From: Paenibacillus gyeongsangnamensis
Lineage (GTDB): Bacteria; Bacillota; Bacilli; Paenibacillales; NBRC-103111
Reading direction: 5' to 3'
Assembly (NCBI RefSeq): GCF_027533625.1
Contig: NZ_JAQAGZ010000008.1
Span: forward strand, 124,001-188,000
DNA length: 64,000 nt
Under the pieces are notes generated by a model, which worked only from the letters and a program-made list of their open reading frames with translations, was not told where the DNA came from and did no database searches. Within the stretch, counting starts at the first letter, position 1, and each line of letters begins with the position of its first letter. Below are positions 25,460 to 35,900 of the stretch, in pieces. A program made the translations under genes and the position numbers.

Positions 25460-26293
25460 TTGAGATACGGAATATTAGCGCATAATTTAGGCAAAACCGA
25501 TTGCAAAGAGCTCGCCCGGCGCGTCAGCGCTTATGGGCTTGAATTCGTTCAGCTGGCGCTGGCTAAGGCGCTGACGGATTTTGATACGAGTCTTGGGAAG
25601 CTGAACCCGGGCATGGGACATTACGTCGCCGACAGCTTCGCGCGGGAAGGCGTGCGCATTGGGGTACTGGGCTGCTACATCAACCCGATCGATCCGAATC
25701 CCGAGCTGCGCCGGCAGCAAATCGACCGGTTCAAGGAGCATTTGAGGTATGCGCGCGATTTCGGTACGACCATGGTCGCTACCGAGACGGGGTCGGTGAA
25801 GGCCTTCCTCGATGTCTACCCGGACTCGACGGAGGAAACCCGCTGGAATCTGCTCCGTTCGGCCGTACAGGAAATGGTGGAGGAAGCGGAGCGCTGGGGT
25901 GTCCGTGCCGTCATCGAAGCTTCGCAGAACGAGGTAGTCCGTACGCCGGAGCTTATGCAGCGTCTGCTGGAGGAAGTGCCCTCAGAGCATTTCGGCGTGC
26001 TGATGGATCCGGTAAATTTGCTGAACGCCTCCAACTATGACCGCCAGCATGAAATCGTCCAGCGTGCGTTTGACCTGTGGGGGGATAAGATCGTTCTCGC
26101 CCACATCAAGGACTTTGATATAACGCCCGAAGGCCGGATGGTCTATGCGCCGATGGGAACCGGGAAGCTGGATGTGCCGTTCTTCCTGAATTTGCTGAAG
26201 CAGTACAAGCCGTACACGAACATTTCGTTCGAGGGCGGCATTAAGCCGGAGGAAGTGCCGGCGGCGCTGGAGTACGTGAAGCGGTTTTCCTAA
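25460..26293 (+). CDS. Sugar phosphate isomerase/epimerase-like TIM barrel (AP endonuclease 2 superfamily)
   Basis: The protein has about 277 residues from the TTG at 25460, chosen because AAGAGGAGG lies nine bases upstream; an earlier in-frame start has no ribosome site. It shows the xylose-isomerase-like barrel pattern (GILAHNLGKTDCKELARRVS, LEFVQLAL, IGVLGCYINPID, VIEASQNEVVRTP, GVLMDPVNLLNASNY, VLAHIKDFDI, ISFEGGIKPEE). The Glu, Asp, His and Glu at strand ends are the usual metal ligands. Members isomerise or epimerise sugars or inositol derivatives. It ends at a bidirectional terminator shared with sbcC. Confidence 0.87.
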   Translation: MRYGILAHNLGKTDCKELARRVSAYGLEFVQLALAKALTDFDTSLGKLNPGMGHYVADSFAREGVRIGVLGCYINPIDPNPELRRQQIDRFKEHLRYARDFGTTMVATETGSVKAFLDVYPDSTEETRWNLLRSAVQEMVEEAERWGVRAVIEASQNEVVRTPELMQRLLEEVPSEHFGVLMDPVNLLNASNYDRQHEIVQRAFDLWGDKIVLAHIKDFDITPEGRMVYAPMGTGKLDVPFFLNLLKQYKPYTNISFEGGIKPEEVPAALEYVKRFS

Positions 26294-26339
26294 AAAAAAG
26301 CAAAGAGCAGGTTCTCCGCTGAGGGAGCCTGCTCTTTTT
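26292..26339. terminator. Bidirectional terminator
   Basis: AAAGAGCAGG and CCTGCTCTTT pair, with A8 to the left and T5 to the right, so it can end both the plus-strand isomerase-like gene and the minus-strand sbcDC operon. Confidence 0.9.
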
Positions 26340-26404
26340 GTACTGGCCGGGCTCGTGCCCCATGGCCTTATATAAAGCGCCGGCTTGGCTGAAGTCGGTC
26401 GAAG

Positions 26405-29400
26405 CTATTTCAATATAATCTCCGTCCGGCTGCAGCCGTCCTTCATCTTGCGAACCTCCAGAACGGCCGGGAACGCCTGCTTCAGCTCCTGCACGTGGGA
26501 GATCACCCCGATCATGCGCCCGGAGCGCTGTAAATCAATCAGCGTCTCGATCGCTTTACCCAGCGCATCCTCGTCGAGCGACCCGAAGCCTTCGTCGATA
26601 AACATCATTTCGATGGAAACGCCGCCTTGGTGCGACTGGATCACATCGGTCATTCCAAGCGCGAGACAAAGGGAGGCATTGAACTTCTCGCCGCCGGACA
26701 GCGTTTTGACGTCGCGATTCTGGCCGGTGTAGGCGTCGTAGACGTCAAGCCCAAGCCCGCTCTGGCGGTTATGCTTCTCCAGCCGGTCGCTTCGCTGCAG
26801 GACGAATTGCCCGTTGGAGAGCACCCTCAGGCGTTCGTTCGCCGCATGTAGAATTTGTTCCAGGAATTCAATCAGTATGTAACGCTCAAACGAGATTTTG
26901 AGCGGGTTGTCGCCCTTAAGCACTTGATACACATCGAGCACCTGCTCCAGCTGTGATTCCAGCTCACGCTGCTTGGCATACGCCGTCTGCATGGAGGCCC
27001 GGAGACGTTCCGCTTCCTTCGCGAGTCCCGCGCTGTGCTGCTGCTCTGCCGCCGCCGCTTCCAGCTCGCGCCGGTAATCGGCCAGCTCGGCATTCAGCCG
27101 CTCCAGGTCGGCGCGCTGTCTGCCCTCCAGTTCCAGATCGAGCTCGGCCAATTGGCGCTGCAGCACGGCAAGGCCGGTCTTGAACGCTTCGATGTCCTCG
27201 CGCATGTTCTGCACGGCTGCTTCACTGAGCTTCGCCGCACGGTAATCCTCAACGGCGGCGAAGCCGGCCTTGCCCAGTTCGTCCGCGAACCGCTCCTCCG
27301 CTCCGGCATGAAGCGTCTCCGCTTCCTCCAGCTGGCGGAGCATTTGCCTCAGCGCGGCATTCTCTTCCGCCAGCTTCGTCTGCGCCTGCTGAGCCTGCTG
27401 CTGGGCTTCCAGCCAGGCTGCATTCAGACGCCCGGCAAGCTCGCGCTGCGCCTTCACCCGCGCCTCCAGCTGCTCCGGTGATCGCAGCTCCTCCGGAATG
27501 CGGACGAGCTCGCTCTCCAGCAGCGTCTGCTTCGCACTGCGCTGGAGAGATAGTTCATGGACCTGGCGGGTTCCCTCGTCCTTCTCCTTCGCCAGCTGCT
27601 CCACCTTCCGCTCCAGCGCTTCTATCGTTTCCCTCAGCTTCGGCAGCTCAGCTGCCTGCCGCTCCAGCGCCTCCGTCTCCTTCTTCAGCTGCTGTCCTTC
27701 CCGGCCCAAGCGGTTGTATTGACCCGCCATATCATCCGTGCCGAGGCCGTACTCCTCAAAATCCGCGACTTTCCCGTCCCAGCCGGCCCGGCTGGCTGCC
27801 GCCTGTACGCGCGCCTCGTTAAACTCCCGTTCGAAATGTAGCATCCGCTCACGCGCCTGCTGCAATGCTTCCCGGGAAGGCACGTCCTCTGCGGCTGCCG
27901 CTTTGTGCGGGTGCGAATCGCTGCCGCATACCGGGCAGGCCTGCCCGTCATGCAGGTGCGCCGCAAGCAGGCTCGCCTGGCCTTCGATCCACAGCCGCTC
28001 CTGGCGTTCCAGCTCCTCGCGCAGCCGCTTCATGCCGGCCTCGCGCTCCGCTTCCTGCCGGGCGGCCTGCTTGACCTGCTTGTCCAGCTCCATCGCAGCC
28101 TTGAGCAGGCGCACCTGCTGCCGCATCCGCTCGAGCCGCGCCTGCCGCTCCGGCAGCGCCGCTGCCGCCGGCTCCAGCGCCTTCGCGCGCTCCGCTGCCG
28201 CCTGCCGCGCCTCGCGCGCCCGCTCGAGCTGCGCCGCTGCGGCGGCCAGCCGCTCTGCGCCGGCGCGCTCCGCCGCGAGCAGCCGCTCCAGCTCGCGCTG
28301 CTGCTCCGCGAGCGTACGCACCGCCGGCTCCAGCTCGCCGAGCCGCTGCAGCTCGCGCTCCGCGGCCTGCCGCTCCGGCTCCCGCGCCGCCTCCTCGCGG
28401 TGGCGCGTCTCCGCCGCCGCCAGCGCGGCCGCTGCCGCTTCCGCCTCGCGCCGCTTCGCCTCGTGCTGCGCCCGCTTCTGCTCGGCCGCCTGCGCCGCAC
28501 GGCTTCGCTGCTCCTCGTACGGCGCGAGCCCCGCCGCCCGCTCCGCCAGCTGCAGCCGCCGCTCCTGCGCCGCCAGCTCCGGCACGCGCCGCTCCATCGC
28601 TTCGCGCTGCGCCCGCTTCTGCTCGCGCTCGGCGAAGCGCTCCCCAAGCGCGGTGCCCGCCCGCAGCTCGGACTCCTTCGCATCCGCCTGCGTCCGGAGC
28701 GCCGTACGGCGCGATGCCGCCGCTTCAGCGAGGCTGAGATAATGCTCGCGTTCCTGCTCGAGCCCCTCGGCCACCTGCGGCACGCTGCGATACTCCTGCT
28801 GCAGCGTCGCGGACAAAGCGCTCTCCTCCCGCGCCGGAAGCGCCGCCTGCACCTGCTTGATGTAGACTTCGCTCTCCAGCTGCGCCGATTTCAGCGCCTC
28901 CTTCAGCTCGCGGCTTTTTTGCTGGAAGCGGTCCTCCAGCTTTTGATACAGCCCGGTCCGGAAGATGCGCCGCAGAATGTCTTCCTTATTCTCCGTATCC
29001 GAGGTAAGCAGCTTGCGGAATTCGCCTTGAGGCAGCATGACGATCTGGCTGAACTGGTCCTTGGACAGCCCGATCAGCGACTCGAGCTTCGCATTGACGT
29101 CGGACACCGTAAACCGGTCCGTGCAGGGCGTCTCTTGCCCTCCCGTCGTCTCGAAAAGCTCGATCCTTGCCCCCGTCTCGCTCTTATTCACGCCCTTCCG
29201 GTGACCCAGCTGCCGGAATACCCGGAAGGTGCGCCGCCCGATGGCGAACGCGAATTCCACCGACGTATGCGTCTCCTCATCGGCAAAATGGCTCCGCAGC
29301 ATCCGCGACTCGAACCGGTCCTCGCCGCTCGCAAAGCCGTAGAGCGCAAAGCATACGGCGTCGAAGATTGACGTTTTTCCCGCGCCCGTATTGCCCGAAA

Positions 29401-29497
29401 TGACGAACAAGCGGCGGTCCTCCAGCAACGCGAAATCAATCGTCTCCTGATCCCGGTAAGGCCCGAAGGCCGTCATCGTGAGCTTCAGCGGTCTCAT
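26405..29497 (-). CDS. sbcC: SbcC, exonuclease complex ATPase subunit
   Basis: The 1030-residue SMC/Rad50-like ATPase has the Walker A motif near residue 34 (SGNTGAGKTSIFDA), the Q-loop region (FSQIVMLPQGEFRKLL), two very long coiled-coil arms rich in Glu, Ala and Arg, and a zinc hook CPVCGSDSHPHK near residue 515. The C-terminal signature VKTLSGGEKFNASLCLALGM and Walker B MMFIDEGFGSLDED complete it. With SbcD it cuts hairpin and palindromic DNA during replication and repair. It begins directly after the sbcD stop (TAG then ATG). The coiled-coil DNA is very GC-rich, which creates long false ORFs on the other strand. Confidence 0.96.
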   Translation of the reverse strand: MRPLKLTMTAFGPYRDQETIDFALLEDRRLFVISGNTGAGKTSIFDAVCFALYGFASGEDRFESRMLRSHFADEETHTSVEFAFAIGRRTFRVFRQLGHRKGVNKSETGARIELFETTGGQETPCTDRFTVSDVNAKLESLIGLSKDQFSQIVMLPQGEFRKLLTSDTENKEDILRRIFRTGLYQKLEDRFQQKSRELKEALKSAQLESEVYIKQVQAALPAREESALSATLQQEYRSVPQVAEGLEQEREHYLSLAEAAASRRTALRTQADAKESELRAGTALGERFAEREQKRAQREAMERRVPELAAQERRLQLAERAAGLAPYEEQRSRAAQAAEQKRAQHEAKRREAEAAAAALAAAETRHREEAAREPERQAAERELQRLGELEPAVRTLAEQQRELERLLAAERAGAERLAAAAAQLERAREARQAAAERAKALEPAAAALPERQARLERMRQQVRLLKAAMELDKQVKQAARQEAEREAGMKRLREELERQERLWIEGQASLLAAHLHDGQACPVCGSDSHPHKAAAAEDVPSREALQQARERMLHFEREFNEARVQAAASRAGWDGKVADFEEYGLGTDDMAGQYNRLGREGQQLKKETEALERQAAELPKLRETIEALERKVEQLAKEKDEGTRQVHELSLQRSAKQTLLESELVRIPEELRSPEQLEARVKAQRELAGRLNAAWLEAQQQAQQAQTKLAEENAALRQMLRQLEEAETLHAGAEERFADELGKAGFAAVEDYRAAKLSEAAVQNMREDIEAFKTGLAVLQRQLAELDLELEGRQRADLERLNAELADYRRELEAAAAEQQHSAGLAKEAERLRASMQTAYAKQRELESQLEQVLDVYQVLKGDNPLKISFERYILIEFLEQILHAANERLRVLSNGQFVLQRSDRLEKHNRQSGLGLDVYDAYTGQNRDVKTLSGGEKFNASLCLALGMTDVIQSHQGGVSIEMMFIDEGFGSLDEDALGKAIETLIDLQRSGRMIGVISHVQELKQAFPAVLEVRKMKDGCSRTEIILK

Positions 29498-30652
29498 CTA
29501 GACATCCGCCTCCTCTCGGAATACTTGCCCGAAGACTTCCGCGAACAGCTCCCGCTTGTCATCCGGCAGTTGCATCCCCTTCACCTCTTGATAAAAGGCG
29601 GCGAACAGCGCCACCGGATCGGAGGCCCGCCTCTCCGCCAGCGTCTCCCCTTCCTGAAGCTGCAGCGCCGCTTGCGTCCTGCGCTCCACATGAAGGGCAT
29701 TCGGGTACACGGCGCGCACCTTTTCCATCGGGAACAGCACCGGATTGTCGTTCAGCAGCGTCACGAAGACGTAGTCGTCGCAGAGCGGATGACCTTCGAC
29801 CTCTTCGATAGTGCCTTCGATCCGGCGCAGCTCCCTCAGCGGAATAAACATGCGCTTATCCACCTTCACCTTTCCTTCGCCGTCCAGCTCAACCATATAA
29901 TACCCTTTGATATGATTCGCTTCCGATACGGAATACTTGAGCGGCGAGCCGGCATACCGGATGTTCTCGCTAGCTACGAAATGCGCCTGATGCAGGTGGC
30001 CGAGAGCGGTATAGTGGAACGGGGCAAAATGCTCCGCCCGAACGTGCTCGGCCCCACCTATAGCAAGCGGCCGCTCCGAATCGCTCGTATTGTCGGCCGG
30101 TTCTCCCATCGGGGTCACAAACGCGTGACCTACCCAGACATGCCGCGCGCCAGGGTCCATCGCCGAACGGATCCGCTCCGCCAGCACCCGGGTCGCATCG
30201 TCGTGGGAGCGGATCGTCTCATCCTCCAGCAAAAACCGTACCTGTGCCGGATCCGCGTACGGCATCAGGTGAAAGTGCACCTCGCCATGCTCGTCCCGCA
30301 GCACGACCGGCTTCGGCTCCCGGCGGAGCTGACCCGCTAAATGTAGCCCCCGGCTTTCCATGATGCGTGTAGCAAAATCGAGCCGGTCCGGGCTGTCATG
30401 GTTGCCCGAAATCGCCAGCACCGGCGTATTCAGCCGGATCACCAGCTCCTCCAGCAGCTCGCTTAGCAGCTCCACCGCCTCGGTCGGCGGGATCGCCCGG
30501 TCGTACAAATCGCCGGCGATCACTACCGCATCCGGCCGTTCCTCCTCTACAACCTGCACCAGCTGACGCAGCACGTGCCTCTGATCTTGGGTCATATAGA
30601 CGCCCTGCACCAGCTTCCCCAAATGCCAATCTGCCGTATGTATGAATTTCAT
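29498..30652 (-). CDS. sbcD: SbcD, exonuclease complex nuclease subunit
   Basis: The 384-residue Mre11-type phosphoesterase has the metal-binding motifs in order: FIHTADWHLG, IAGDLYDRAIPP, ISGNHDSPDRL, HVWVGHAFVTP and YTALGHLHQAHF. The C-terminal capping domain follows. Together with SbcC it forms the ATP-dependent double-strand nuclease that removes cruciforms and hairpins. It is the first gene of the two-gene operon. That this genome also carries many palindromic repeats is noted separately. Confidence 0.96.
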   Translation of the reverse strand: MKFIHTADWHLGKLVQGVYMTQDQRHVLRQLVQVVEEERPDAVVIAGDLYDRAIPPTEAVELLSELLEELVIRLNTPVLAISGNHDSPDRLDFATRIMESRGLHLAGQLRREPKPVVLRDEHGEVHFHLMPYADPAQVRFLLEDETIRSHDDATRVLAERIRSAMDPGARHVWVGHAFVTPMGEPADNTSDSERPLAIGGAEHVRAEHFAPFHYTALGHLHQAHFVASENIRYAGSPLKYSVSEANHIKGYYMVELDGEGKVKVDKRMFIPLRELRRIEGTIEEVEGHPLCDDYVFVTLLNDNPVLFPMEKVRAVYPNALHVERRTQAALQLQEGETLAERRASDPVALFAAFYQEVKGMQLPDDKRELFAEVFGQVFREEADV

Positions 30653-30789
30653 AAGGGCTTGAATCCCTCCGATGCTTTAGTTATGTACCTAAATATTATT
30701 CGGCAAAAAGCCCCGATTCCCTGCCTTCTCCTCCGATTCCGGCCCGGTGGCAAATCCCCCCATTCCCAGCCCATGTATGCAAAAGAAAA

Positions 30790-30830
30790 AAAGCAGGACC
30801 ATTCGAGATCAGCTCAAATGGTTCTGCTTT
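30790..30830 (-). terminator. Terminator of the F420-type oxidoreductase gene
   Basis: AAAGCAG-ACCATT and AATGGT-CTGCTTT pair, and seven T follow on the minus strand. Confidence 0.8.
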
Positions 30831-30864
30831 CGTTTCAAGGCTGAAGAAACGGTGCAGCGTTCGC

Positions 30865-31512
30865 TCAGCCTTCGTTCAGCCCGAACATTCGGAATGAAAC
30901 GTAAGGATAATTTCCATACCGGACGGCTACCTCTCGCTCGAATAACGTCATCCGTTCGATCGTCCGGTTATTACTCAGCCGCCCGCCGTCCAATACCCGG
31001 AAGGGGATTCCATCCAGAAGCGAGAGGACGGTTCGCTTCGCCTCTTCATCGTCACCGGTGACATATACGTCGCTCGTTAAACCGTTATGCAAGGGTTGCT
31101 CCAGCACCCGGAAGAACGTATTTTTGAACGCGCCTACGACCCGCGTCTGCGGCAGCAGCTTCTGCAGCTCCTCCGCCGCCGAAGTTCCCCATTCCGTTGT
31201 AAAATCGTTGAAATCCTCCGTAAACGGATTGGCGATGTCTACCAGAATTTTGCCTTTCAACGCCTCCCTGTTCTCTTTTGCCCAAGGCAGCACGTCGCGG
31301 AACCAGAGCGAGTGCAGGATCACTTCCGCGCCCAGCGCCTCCTCATAGCCTCCGGCAACCGTATTCCGGAAGCCCTCTTCATCGATCAGAGCCCGGGCCT
31401 TGTCCGGCGTGCGGGATCCCCAGATCAAATCCGATTCCTTCGATAAGGGACTAAGCACCCGAACCAATCCCCGTCCCATTCTTCCCGTTCCGACAACACT
31501 CAGTTTATACAT
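30865..31512 (-). CDS. NADP oxidoreductase, F420-dependent-like (NADPH:F420 oxidoreductase fold)
   Basis: The 215-residue protein begins with a dinucleotide-binding motif (MYKLSVVGTGRMGRGLVRVL) followed by WGSRTPDKARALI, the NADP-phosphate binding region, and KGKILVDIANPFTED and RVVGAFKNTFFRVL, all typical of the F420_oxidored family. F420 need not be used; many Firmicute members are ferric or quinone reductases, or unknown. It lies divergent from a LysR regulator with about 200 bp between them, so that regulator may control it. Start ATG after GGAGGATAC. Confidence 0.85.
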   Translation of the reverse strand: MYKLSVVGTGRMGRGLVRVLSPLSKESDLIWGSRTPDKARALIDEEGFRNTVAGGYEEALGAEVILHSLWFRDVLPWAKENREALKGKILVDIANPFTEDFNDFTTEWGTSAAEELQKLLPQTRVVGAFKNTFFRVLEQPLHNGLTSDVYVTGDDEEAKRTVLSLLDGIPFRVLDGGRLSNNRTIERMTLFEREVAVRYGNYPYVSFRMFGLNEG

Positions 31513-31709
31513 CTGACGTATCCTCCTCCGTTTTTACTGAAGCATCGGCTCATTGTCTCATTCAAGCCTTGCCGATATCTTACAGCAGCTTCGGCGTTAT
31601 CGGAATTTCCAAGTAGCTGCAGGGTATAAACTAAAAGTTTTTGCTTGAGTGTGCTATCATGAGACTTGAGGATATGGCATATCAAATCAATGAATACGGA
31701 GAATCGCAT

Positions 31710-32555
31710 ATGAATATAGAGCTGCTGCGGCATTTTACGGAGATCGTCAAGCTGAAAAGCATCGCCAAAGCCAGCGAGCGGCTTTCCCTGACGCCTCCGG
31801 CACTGGGTAAGCAAATTCGCCTGCTGGAAGCCTACTACGGGGTTTCATTGTTAAAACGTTCCCCGACCGGAGTCGAGCCTACCGAGGCCGGCATGCTGCT
31901 GATCGAGCGGGTGCAGCCGTTGCTGGACCGGCATGAATCGCTTCGGGCCGAGCTGCTCCGGTTCCGGGATAAGCGCCGTCTCGAGATCGGCACGCTTCCG
32001 AGTCTTGCTTCGCGTTATTTGCCAGACAAGGCCTTAAAGCTTGAGCGCAGCGGCATAGAAGCAGGCATCGTCATTCAGCCCACCTCGGAAGATTTGGTTC
32101 AGCAGCTAAACGAGCATAAGCTCGACGCCGTTGTTACGGAACGGCCCGACGGAACCGCCCTGTGGAGCCATGATCTGTTCACAGAACCCTTCTACGCCGT
32201 TGTTCGTTCCGATCATCGGCTGGCCGGGCAGCCTGTGGTTCGGCTAGCGGATCTGCAGGAGGAAGCTTTCATCATGTATCCTCCGAACTGCAGCATCCGT
32301 CGATGCGTCACCGGCGCCTTCCGCAGCGAAGGAGTTGAGCCTCAAGTTAAATCGGAAGTCCCCTTCGGGGAATATTTGCTGGGCTATGCGGCAGCCGGGG
32401 GAGGAATTACGATCGTCCCCGAGAGCATTGTCCGGGAGATGCCGCATCCGCAGTTGCGCGCTTTACGAATTGAAGATCCGAGAACCTGCCGTACGATCTG
32501 CCTGCTTGCTGCAGATCCGGAGACAGGGAAACGTCTGCGGCCTTTCTTCAAATGA
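31710..32555 (+). CDS. LysR-family transcriptional regulator
   Basis: The protein has 281 residues from the ATG at 31710, after GGAGA; the frame opens at 31641 but the canonical LysR N-terminus begins at MNIELLRHFTEIVKLKSIAK. The winged helix (SIAKASERLSLTPPALGKQI, RLLEAYYGVSLLKR) occupies residues 1-60 and the periplasmic-binding-like effector domain the rest (IGTLPSLASRYLPDK ... GEYLLGYAAAGGGITIVPES). LysR proteins often regulate the divergent neighbour, here the F420-type oxidoreductase. The inducer is unknown. Confidence 0.92.
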   Translation: MNIELLRHFTEIVKLKSIAKASERLSLTPPALGKQIRLLEAYYGVSLLKRSPTGVEPTEAGMLLIERVQPLLDRHESLRAELLRFRDKRRLEIGTLPSLASRYLPDKALKLERSGIEAGIVIQPTSEDLVQQLNEHKLDAVVTERPDGTALWSHDLFTEPFYAVVRSDHRLAGQPVVRLADLQEEAFIMYPPNCSIRRCVTGAFRSEGVEPQVKSEVPFGEYLLGYAAAGGGITIVPESIVREMPHPQLRALRIEDPRTCRTICLLAADPETGKRLRPFFK

Positions 32556-32920
32556 CCGTTCACTTGCGTAACAAGATCGTCATCAGACTCCTTTGGAACG
32601 CATAAAAGAACCGAAGCCAGGGCTTGATCGCCCCGGCTCCGGTTCTTCTTGCTGCTGTTTCTTCTTGCTACAGTCTCTTCTTGTTGCTGCTTCCTCTTGC
32701 TGCTGTTTCTTCTTGCTGCTGCCTCTTCTCACTGCTGCTTCTTCTTGCTGCCTCTTCTTGTTGTTGTCTCTTCTTGCTGCTTTCTCTTCTACCTGTTGTC
32801 TGTTTCTTTTGCTGTCTCTTTTCGGCTCTTCTTGTTGTCGTTTCTAATTGTTACTTCTTACTTCTTGCTTCTGCTTCTTGCTTCTGCTTCTTGCTACCCA
32901 ATTCGTCGCATTAAGGCTTC
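32556..32920. other. Terminator followed by a 250-bp pyrimidine-rich low-complexity tract
   Basis: A hairpin (AAGAACCG...CGGTTCTT, 32607-32647) ends the lysR transcript. From about 32641 to 32905 the plus strand is almost only C, T and G in imperfect CTTCTTGCTGCTG-type units, with scarcely any A; the minus strand is therefore a purine-rich tract directly after the SLH gene stop. Open frames through it are Cys/Leu/Ser-rich nonsense. It may arise from microsatellite expansion in the 3' region of the SLH gene. Confidence 0.85.
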
Positions 32921-35900
32921 TTATTGCGTGAATTGAAGGCTGCCCAGCATGCGGCTTAGAATCGCAGCGCTCTGCGCACGCGTCGCCGTACCGGCCGGAT
33001 CAAATTCGCCGGAAGCGACTCCTTGCACGATGCTCTTGGATGCCATCACGCCAATCGCTTCTTTCACCCAATCCTGGAAGCGGTTCTCATCCGCGAATTT
33101 CACGTTTGTTCCGCCGGATACTCCGTCGAAGCCCGCGAATTTCATCGCGCGGTAGATCATGACGGCCATTTCCTGGCGGGAAATCGGTTGACCCGGACGG
33201 AAGGTTTGGTCATCGAATCCGGTGATAATCCCCGCTTCGGCCGCAACGTAAACCTGACCCGCGAACCAATCGGAGGATTGTACATCCTTGAAGGCGTTCT
33301 TGGCCGACGTCTGTGCGCTCAGTCCTAAAGCCCGGGTTACCAAAGCTGCAAATTCCGCACGCGACACGGCTTGGTTCGGACGAAACTCCGTTTCCGACGC
33401 GCCCTGAACGATCATGCGATTGGCCATGCGTTCAATGTCATCCTGTGCCCAATGCTTCCGAATATCCGAAAACGTCATGTTGTTATTCAGCAGCATATAG
33501 GTGCTGTTGGTCCGGCTGTACAAGGTTGCTTCCGTTCCTGATACGGTATAAGGAACCGGCTCATAGAGAGGCTTGCCGGCATTGTCGGTCTCGACGCGTA
33601 CCGCAGCCAAATGACCGGCATCCAATACGGCTTCCGATTTGATGCTGCGCGGTACATATTGAGTGAACGTCGCGACTTCAACGCTTTTCCCACCCGCAGT
33701 AACCGCACGGACTGTGAATTCAACGGCTGCCAGCGAAGTTCGGCCCGACGCTTTCGCTTGGCTCGCCGCAGCCTCATTCCGTACCATCGTAATTTCCAGG
33801 TACACCTGATCTTTGGGCGTACCGAGCTTGGCTGCCCACGCTTGAGCGTCCATTTGCTTCACCGGCAGCTCGTACCTACCGATGGAGGTGTCCACCGAGA
33901 CCGACTTCACTTTGTCGTTCGAAGCTATTTTTTGCAAAGCGGTATTTGTGATGGTTACCGTAGTTTGAGCTACGCCTGTGCCGGAATCGATTCCGAACGT
34001 CAGCTTACCGCCCTCGCTTTTCTTCAATGCGTTGTCGATCACTTGATCGTCGACTTTGGCATGCGTAACCTTTTTGCCGTCGATCGTCTTCACTTCAGCG
34101 GTTACCGTATTCGTATTCTTCCCGCTTTCTGTGCTGCTAGGAAGTGCTGGAACGCCACCCCCGCTACCGCTTGGAGAGTTAGGAATCGTACTGTCGGTAT
34201 CCGGGCGTTTACGGTTTACGTTCACCTGATACGATGTTTTCGTTACTCCGTCCTCTGCCGTGATTTCAATGGTGATCTGATTATCTCCGTACTGTAAAGA
34301 ATTGATAGTCACACCGGCATCGGCAGTTTGAACCGTTCCGTTGATTTTTACGACGGCCTTGTTATGTTCGGACGCAGCTTGAACGACGATACTGCTGACC
34401 GAAGGCCTGACGCTCGTGCTGTAGGAATAAGTCGAAACGGTCACGGTCCCAGGCGTCAAGTCGAGCTGGGTGCTTCCGTTCCAAACCTTCAAACCGCTCA
34501 AGTTCGCGTTGGACGAAGGAGCCGGCGGAACCACAGGCACGTCGGCGCGATTGACCGTGATGGTGTATGTCTTCAGGGTTCCGTCGGCAGCCGTTACGTC
34601 AATGCGGAATGTGTTCGCTCCAACAGCCAGGTTGACCGGACCGTAGGTTGCTCCACTTGCAGTCGATGTACTGTTCACTTTAATCGTTGCGCCTGTGTCG
34701 GCGGCTGTCGGCGTCTCTTTGAAGCTGGTAACGGAATTATCCACATTCACCGAATAAGCTGTCGTGTTTGCGTTAAATGCCGGGCTGAGTACTCCCGAGC
34801 TGATGGTCAAACCGCTCAAGTTCGCATTCGACGACGGAACTACCGGCACGTCGGCGCGATTGACCGTAATCGTGTAGGCCTTTGGAGTACCGTCGGCAGC
34901 CGTTACGTCGATGCGGAGCGTGTTCGCTCCCACTGCCAGGTTGACCGGACCGTAGGTTGCACCGCTCACGGTTGGAGTTCCGTTCACTTTGATTGTTGCC
35001 CCTGTATCGGCGGCTGTCGGCGTCATGCTGATTGCAGCAATGGTATTATCCACATTAACCGCATACGTTGTCGTTGCAGGATCAAAAGTCAATGTACCTG
35101 CGCTCAGGCTAAGAGATTTAAGATCTGAAGAAGGCCAGCTTTCTTGATCGACTTGGACCCCGTCCGCTTTCACATATTTTGTACCGTTATCATTAAAGAT
35201 GACGTTATTGATTACTTTAATGCCGCTTCCGGCTTGCAGAGAAATGGCTCCTGTATTTCCTCCCAGATAATTTTGATTAATCTCAACGTTACTCGGGTCA
35301 CCTGCCATGTAGGTTCCCCAAGGGTTTGTAGGATCTAGTACCTTGGTATCACCGTTATCATGCGCCAAGTAAATTCCCCAAAAACCGGGACCGCTGTTGT
35401 TCAGAATGAAATTATTTCTTATTTTGACTTTAGTGGCATTCAAAATTTTAATCCCCGTCGCGCCAGCCATTGTCGTATCTTTGATTGTATTGTTTTCAAT
35501 GATAGTATCCGGCGTACCCATCGTCACATTAATTCCGTCACGTGTATTGATCAGGGTATTATCGTGAATATAGTTTCCGGGACCGGTAGGACCGTGATTG
35601 CTTGGAGCTGCTCCTCCCGTATTGCCAAGTCCCAGACCGCCGCCGGCTACGTTGGATATCACGTTGGCATACACATCATTCAAATACTCGAATTCACCGT
35701 GCAAATCAATGGAGTCGAGGGCCGTGTTATTAAATGTATTGAAGCGCACCACATTATTGTGAGCGTAGTTTTGAATCAGGACGCCGTGACGCATGCGCAC
35801 TTCGTTGTTGACAGGACTTCCGAAATAAGAGTTTTCCACCAAATTCCAAAGGGTGTCATTCTCGTATCCGAGCATATCCTGCTTTGCGATCCCTTGGATG

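Noticed and set aside
27738..29371. Very long plus-strand frames rich in Ser/Arg/Cys or Leu/Arg
   Set aside because: They mirror the coiled-coil arms of sbcC; the Glu/Ala/Arg codon repetition creates open frames on both strands.
32593..32936. Three overlapping Cys/Leu/Ser-rich small ORFs
   Set aside because: They are translations of the pyrimidine tract; all frames are open because stop codons need A.
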